In this document: positions 58,863 to 64,000 of the stretch, in pieces | Position numbering within the stretch: the stretch's first letter is position 1 | How the letters are laid out: the number at the start of each line of letters is the position of its first letter | From: Magnolia sinica | Taxonomy: Eukaryota; Streptophyta; Magnoliopsida; Magnoliales; Magnoliaceae | Assembly (NCBI RefSeq): GCF_029962835.1 | Contig: NC_080586.1 | Location: 65,790,001 to 65,854,000 of the forward strand | DNA: 64,000 nt | Direction: 5' to 3' | Made by a program: the position numbers and the translations under genes | The notes under the pieces: model-generated | The model's database searches: none | Told to the model about the DNA's origin: nothing | The model's input: only the letters and a program-made list of their open reading frames with translations

Positions 58863-61800
58863 TTCATCTCCATATAACATTTTTGAAAAGAAGGAAACAC
58901 GAGGAAAAAAAGAGTATGATCTATATCGTCATGTTGATATCATGTAAAATTTCATGGGGACTAATTGAGGTGACAAGAAAGCCTGCCATATCTAAATCCA
59001 ACCGAATTTCTAAGGAGGTTTGCTAATCCTGAATGCATGTATACCCTAGCCCATATTAGATCCAAGCCGTCATTCAGGTGGACGCCACTCTCTAGATGTC
59101 ATGGTAGAAAAATCAGGCCAACTCACTCATAAAGTGGACGACAATACAGACAAATGGTCGATTCACGGAAGTCTTGTTTATCCTTCCGTTTTGTACACAG
59201 GCCCACCTAATGAGTAAACTGCCCTGATTTTTGAGCCAGGGAATGGCCCACCTGATTTCAACCTTGGACCTGATATCTGAACTCGTGGAAGCGTGTATAG
59301 GGGCTGAGTGATATGAGCATGTGGGGCTTGCAACCCTTGCAGGGCTGAAAATTTTGCTGATTGCAGTTGAAATTTACACTACAAGGCCCCTGTTCTGTGA
59401 GATCTAAGTGGATCCTCAGTCGTCCACGTTTGAGGCTGGTCCTTCCATCACTGCGCCTCACTTGTACAAAAGAAACGAACGGCTGAAAAAATGTCTCTTA
59501 TCTTGTATCTCACTTTTTCTCCGTGACCACAAGAAGTTAATTACATTTTGTAGATTCTAATTTTGATCAATAACCAGTTTTTATTGTTTCCCTCACCTTT
59601 AGAAGAACAATTGTTCGGACATTGTAATTGTTGGGACCACCTGATGAGTAGTGTGGCCCGGGGAATGGTCACTAGAACGCACCTGGTGAGTGGTTTGGAT
59701 CTGGTTTGGCCACAGGTCCATTTTGCATTTCTCATTTGAATATTGCCCGACGCATCTCATTTCTGCTATATTGAGGTGCATCACACATGTATCAGACCTA
59801 AAAAATAAAAGGGTCCTAATGGGCGGAGCAGGACTTCTTTTTCGGTGTACACACACCCGTTTTTGCCGGTCCTGGCTCATGATTCCTGCAAGTGGATCTT
59901 GACTGTCCCTGAATGTTAAATCTGTGTATCAGCGTGGCCCATTTATCGTCAGGACTGAGTGAAAGTCAGGTGTGGGGAAGGGCCCATGGCCCTATAAATG
60001 AGATGCAAGACTAGCCCGGGACTGGCCTGACCTCATGGACCAGTGAGCTTTATTTGAGTGATTGTGCCCAGGCTTCTGGACGCATCTGACCTGATGGGCT
60101 GGTCCAATTCACTAACACTCAAATCAGGGAATACTAGCACGGAAAATCTGGAATGTGCAGTTGGAGGTTTGCTAATGGAAATCCCTGCCCATTGCATGCC
60201 TGTATATGTGCGAATATTACTTAGTGAATGATCCGGGCGTCCAAAATGTGGGCCACGCTGTGTAGAATCGGTAGATGCTCTTGCCTAAAAAGAAAACGTT
60301 TTAGCCATCCATTTGTCTCATACACTACTGGCCTACCTGATAAGCATGCTTGTCACAATTTCGAGACTACATCTATACAATGCATCGGAAGTGATCCAGA
60401 CCGTTTACATGATGGGATTCATCATGTATGGAGGATGCCCAAAATATGTCTTTCGTTGGACCGTTCAAACCTTTGATAATGCCATTGCTACCCACTGACA
60501 TAGGTACATGCCTGTTCCCAATATGGGGTGCACGTGCAGTAAGCGGCTATATACACTGCCGTGGAAAGTTTTTAACGGTGATTGATCAATCATCACTATC
60601 TTGTGGTGTGGTCCACCTGAGATTTGGATAAGCTTAATTTTCGGGATGGTCCTAAAATAAGCTGGAAAAACGAATGGACGGAGTGGATATACAACATATC
60701 ATCAAGTGCACCCAATGGTAACCGTGGCACCCCACCAAGTTGTTGCCAGGTAACACATAATCCTTTTACTCAAGGGTGTTTTTGGTTGCAGTAAATATCA
60801 TGAAATTTCATGCTTAATCAATCTAATTTGGTGGAAAATATCATGAAATTTTGGGGCCAACAATCTACACCGTCAAACAGAGCCACCATTTGGATCCACC
60901 GTAGACGGTCTCTATCCCTAAAAACTCAATTTATTCTACAACCCTTTCATCCGGTTGGCATGCACTGGTTTGTTCACAGTTCAGACTATTGACATTAAAA
61001 AATAAATAAAATAAATAATAATAATAAAAATCTTATTTCAACGGTTCATTAGATGGCCACCAATCTATCGTGTAAAAGTACCCTCTGATTATGGTTTTTA
61101 GGTTGTGAGCCAAGTAAGTTGGACCCCACCATTTGAACGGTTTAGATTGAGATATATGTATTCCAAGTAAGCAGGGGAAGGGCTCTACATATGAAATCGT
61201 CACGGTTCCCTTGGCAGGGGTGTTTGAGCAATTTGTTTTTGTAATCCAGATCATAGGTTTGTTGTGTCCTGATCGTGAATGGACTATGACCTTAAAAACC
61301 TCCTCAACTGGACAATCTCAATCGTCCAATTTGTTGTCTACTTATAAATGCTTTGGAAGCAGAAATATTGTCCGTTCAAATGAAAATGTCTAACCTTGGT
61401 CGTTGGATTTTCCAATGTGTGAGATCTTTGAGGCAAGCCCCATCCATGCTTGGAATTTACAGAGCAACGGTCTAGATTATCAAATACTGGGCCCCGCTTG
61501 TCAGACTTCAAAGGCGGGTGTACTTTGATTTTTAATATAATCACTGAAATCGCCTGCTCCGCTTTTGTTAATCAAAAGAGAGAAGTAATCGCATAGGGAT
61601 GGAAAAACAAATGCACATGTGAGATGTTCATGGGTAGGACCCACCTGATGAGTGGTCTGGATGTTGCAGAGTTAGTGCACGTGTGTCGTGAATATCCGCT
61701 TCAATCTCTCCCTGTCGAGCATGGCTACGACATTTCTCTGGCCCAACTCAATTTTTATGGGGCCGGAATCCTCAGCAAGGAATGTTGTAGGAAGAGCGTG

Positions 61801-62400
61801 CAACACTAAGCTCTGTCGGCCCACTGTGATGCGTGTGACATCCACTTCGTCCATCAGTTGGAAACCCTCATGTTAGGACCCGACCTCAAAAATCACGACT
61901 ATCCAAAACTCATGCGGGCCACACCAAAGGGAACAGTGGTTATGGGAACTTCCATCATGGAAACCTCTCTCGTGTTGTTTATAAGCCATCAATCCGTTCC
62001 TATTTTGATCCCCAATAAATGATTTATGAGCTTGGAACCTTTAAGAAGCCTATCTGTCCGATTCAAAATTCCAACCCACAACAAGGCTCAAGGTCTCACA
62101 TAGGTCTCACATAGTAACTGAACTCCACGTAGAAATTTAGTAGCAAACTCCACTTGGACAGCTATGATATTGCCGCTCAAGGTTATTTTGATGATCTAGC
62201 AAAATGGCGGGTTATCACAGAATTGCCTTAAACTGGTGTGATCGAAAAGTCCATATATACGGTAATAATATTTTCACGCAAGTCCATTTAAGCAAGCTAG
62301 AGGATTTAGAGGGTCAATCCAAGATTGTTGAGACTAAAAATATAAAATTTATGTGAAATTATTTGTTTTACCACTTATCAAAGTAAATCGATGATGTCAC
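58863..62400. other. Non-coding region downstream of MIP3
   Basis: No exon is seen. The first few hundred bases are probably 3' UTR. Many short pieces carry the ggcccacctgatgag and gtccatc words of the window's MITEs (for example 59100-59220, 60590-60700, 61800-61870). Nothing more specific can be supported. Confidence 0.35.
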
Positions 62401-62401
62401 T

Positions 62402-62709
62402 TAGGGGTGCACATGGAACTGGTAGAACCCGTAAACTGGACCGGAACTAACCAAACCCCACAATTTGGTGGTTTTGAAGTGCACTGGTTTTGAAAATAAA
62501 AGAATCGATTAGTTCGGTTTAGTTCTCAGTTTGGGATTGTGTATAATTGAATTGAACCGCGAACCGAACCATAGAAGTGACCTTGAAAACAAACTTAGAA
62601 CTGAATTTGGAACTAGGCCATCCCAAGCAATAAATATATAAAAAAAAAAAAAAAAACCCCCTAATATCTTGATTCTCTTCATGCCACCCTTGCTGCCCCC
62701 ATTCCATTC

Positions 62710-62784
<75 letters not shown>

Positions 62785-63075
62785 TTGTTTATTTGAGTAA
62801 TGATTTATAATTTGCAATGAGCCTTTTGATGGTTTCTATAAATGTATTTTTACACGCCTTACACAATATGTAAACCATTCATCAAATGGATCACAACATG
62901 AATGGACATAGGTTGGATTATAAAAAGCCCATAACTGTAGAACCAATCCGGAACAGAACCGATTTTTATGGTCTAATTCCGGTTCAGTTCTAGGGTGTAA
63001 ACAGTCCGATTCCGTTTCTAATTTTTCTAGAACCGCAAGGAACGATTCGGTTCTAGTTTCACCCTAGAACCGGAC
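62402..63075. mobile_element. Possible hAT-like element with microsatellite
   Basis: Begins taggggtgcacatggaactg with aacc/ggttc-rich subterminal sequence, and the right side (about 62940-63075) carries the same gaaccg words in inverted order. The interior has an A run (62640) and a TC-then-TA microsatellite (62711-62780). I could not define a target duplication, so the family is uncertain. Confidence 0.4.
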
Positions 63076-64000
63076 AGAACCGACCTGCGTGTTCCCCAAC
63101 CAACCTAATCACTTTACATGATATGTTTGCTTTCCAAGTTGTAGTAGTTACAAAAAATTCAGGCCATCCTCTATAGATAGAGGCCCACATCTCTTATTTC
63201 ATAGAGGAGATACATAAGAGAAAAAGAGACCAACTTGGGTGCTTAGAGAGTGAGAGTGAGTGGAGAGTAAAAGTTAGAGCAAAGTGAGAGTAGAGTTAAG
63301 GGTGAGAATGTGCCCCAACCATCCAGACCCTCCAACGTAGCTTATACTAGCATCCAAGCCATCTTTGTGGTTCAAGATTGACGGAGTAAGGTTGGGATCC
63401 AAGATCTACAATCATCTCCTTTTATGAAGAGTGTTATATCTCTCTCCCACATTCCACGTGTACAGGCATCAATCCAACCATTCATTTTACTTTTTTATCT
63501 TTGTATTTGCATGTCATCCCTCTCATAACCCCCACATATAGTTTAAATAACTTTTAATTGTATGTTCTACATATTATCGAACATTAGAATCCTGTTGTAT
63601 CAGAAGTCAAGTCTTGTTAGACATCCTTATTTATTCCTCAGCACATTACATTTAACATTTTTTTTTTCTTTTCTATGACTACTATCTTCTTGAATCCAAC
63701 ACGGGAGAAACCGTGATCTACTTGGTGTTAGTTCGGGTGAGTAGTGATTTTCTAGTTAGTTTCTGACGTTGTCAGCAATTGGCTAGTTAGTTAGTATAAC
63801 ACCTTTCATAACTTCGAAAAAAAAAAACTCCTAAAATCCCATAAAATAGAGACCGAACACTAGTGTGAGCAAAGGAGGGTACCTAACTATTTTCTTCTCC
63901 ATCACTGAGGTCTATGCCTATAACCTTTGAACTTTATCTGAGAGCCATCTTAATTTAAGGAGTTTCTAATTTCCCGACTTAAGACAATTCTATGTGTCTA
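63076..64000. other. Non-coding, unassigned
   Basis: Purine-rich stretches (gagagtgagagtgagtggag near 63245-63265) and AT-rich sequence. No domain or splice pattern is seen. Confidence 0.3.

Overview
This window is nuclear DNA from a flowering plant. It is gene-poor and transposon-rich, with long introns (up to several kb), GT-AG splice sites, LTR and LINE retrotransposons, many MITEs and one long organelle-like insert. A recurring motif family (gggcccacc, then a core resembling tttgtgagaaatccaccccgtcc, then aaaatgagg-type sequence) reminds me of magnoliid or other woody early-diverging angiosperm genomes. That species-level guess rests on memory and is weak.

Layout. (1) 1-2.7 kb: a small-repeat region and an intact single-exon gene on the minus strand (1747-2625) for a BKI1/MAKR-type membrane-associated kinase regulator. 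(2) 2.7-9.9 kb: non-coding, built from MITEs, including a head-to-head pair that forms a 1.1-kb inverted repeat, and a tRNA-derived SINE. (3) 9.9-15.7 kb: a four-level transposon nest. A SINE-like piece lies in a non-autonomous hAT element, which lies in a solo LTR, which lies in an older LTR of the same family. (4) 15.7-20 kb: a copia (SIRE-like) LTR, an 83-bp tandem array and LTR-like debris. (5) 20.1-23.5 kb: a duplicated 0.4-kb segment and a decayed Ty3/gypsy gag-protease fragment. (6) About 23.7-33.2 kb: a block of plant mitochondrial character (probable NUMT). (7) 34.0-40.1 kb: a recent tandem duplication of a 3.03-kb unit made of transposon sequence. (8) 41.2-58.9 kb: the pieces of one gene on the plus strand, MIP3 (Sec1/Munc18-domain subunit of the ER tethering complex). 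Its exons 1 and 2 are at 41.2 and 44.1 kb, and its C-terminal exons are at 54.8-58.9 kb. The 10.5 kb between them holds a LINE, a second hAT element, a tandem array and a minus-strand Ty1/copia element. I cannot find the central coding part of the gene there. (9) 58.9-64 kb: non-coding, with MITE-like sequence and microsatellites.

Only two cellular genes are visible. Nothing suggests that they work together: one acts in receptor-kinase signalling at the plasma membrane, the other in Golgi-to-ER vesicle tethering. The main biological interest lies in the apparent disruption of MIP3, the hAT elements that seem to carry pentatricopeptide-repeat gene fragments, the nested LTRs, the organelle-like insert and the recent duplication. 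I did not find a convincing previously undescribed biological system.
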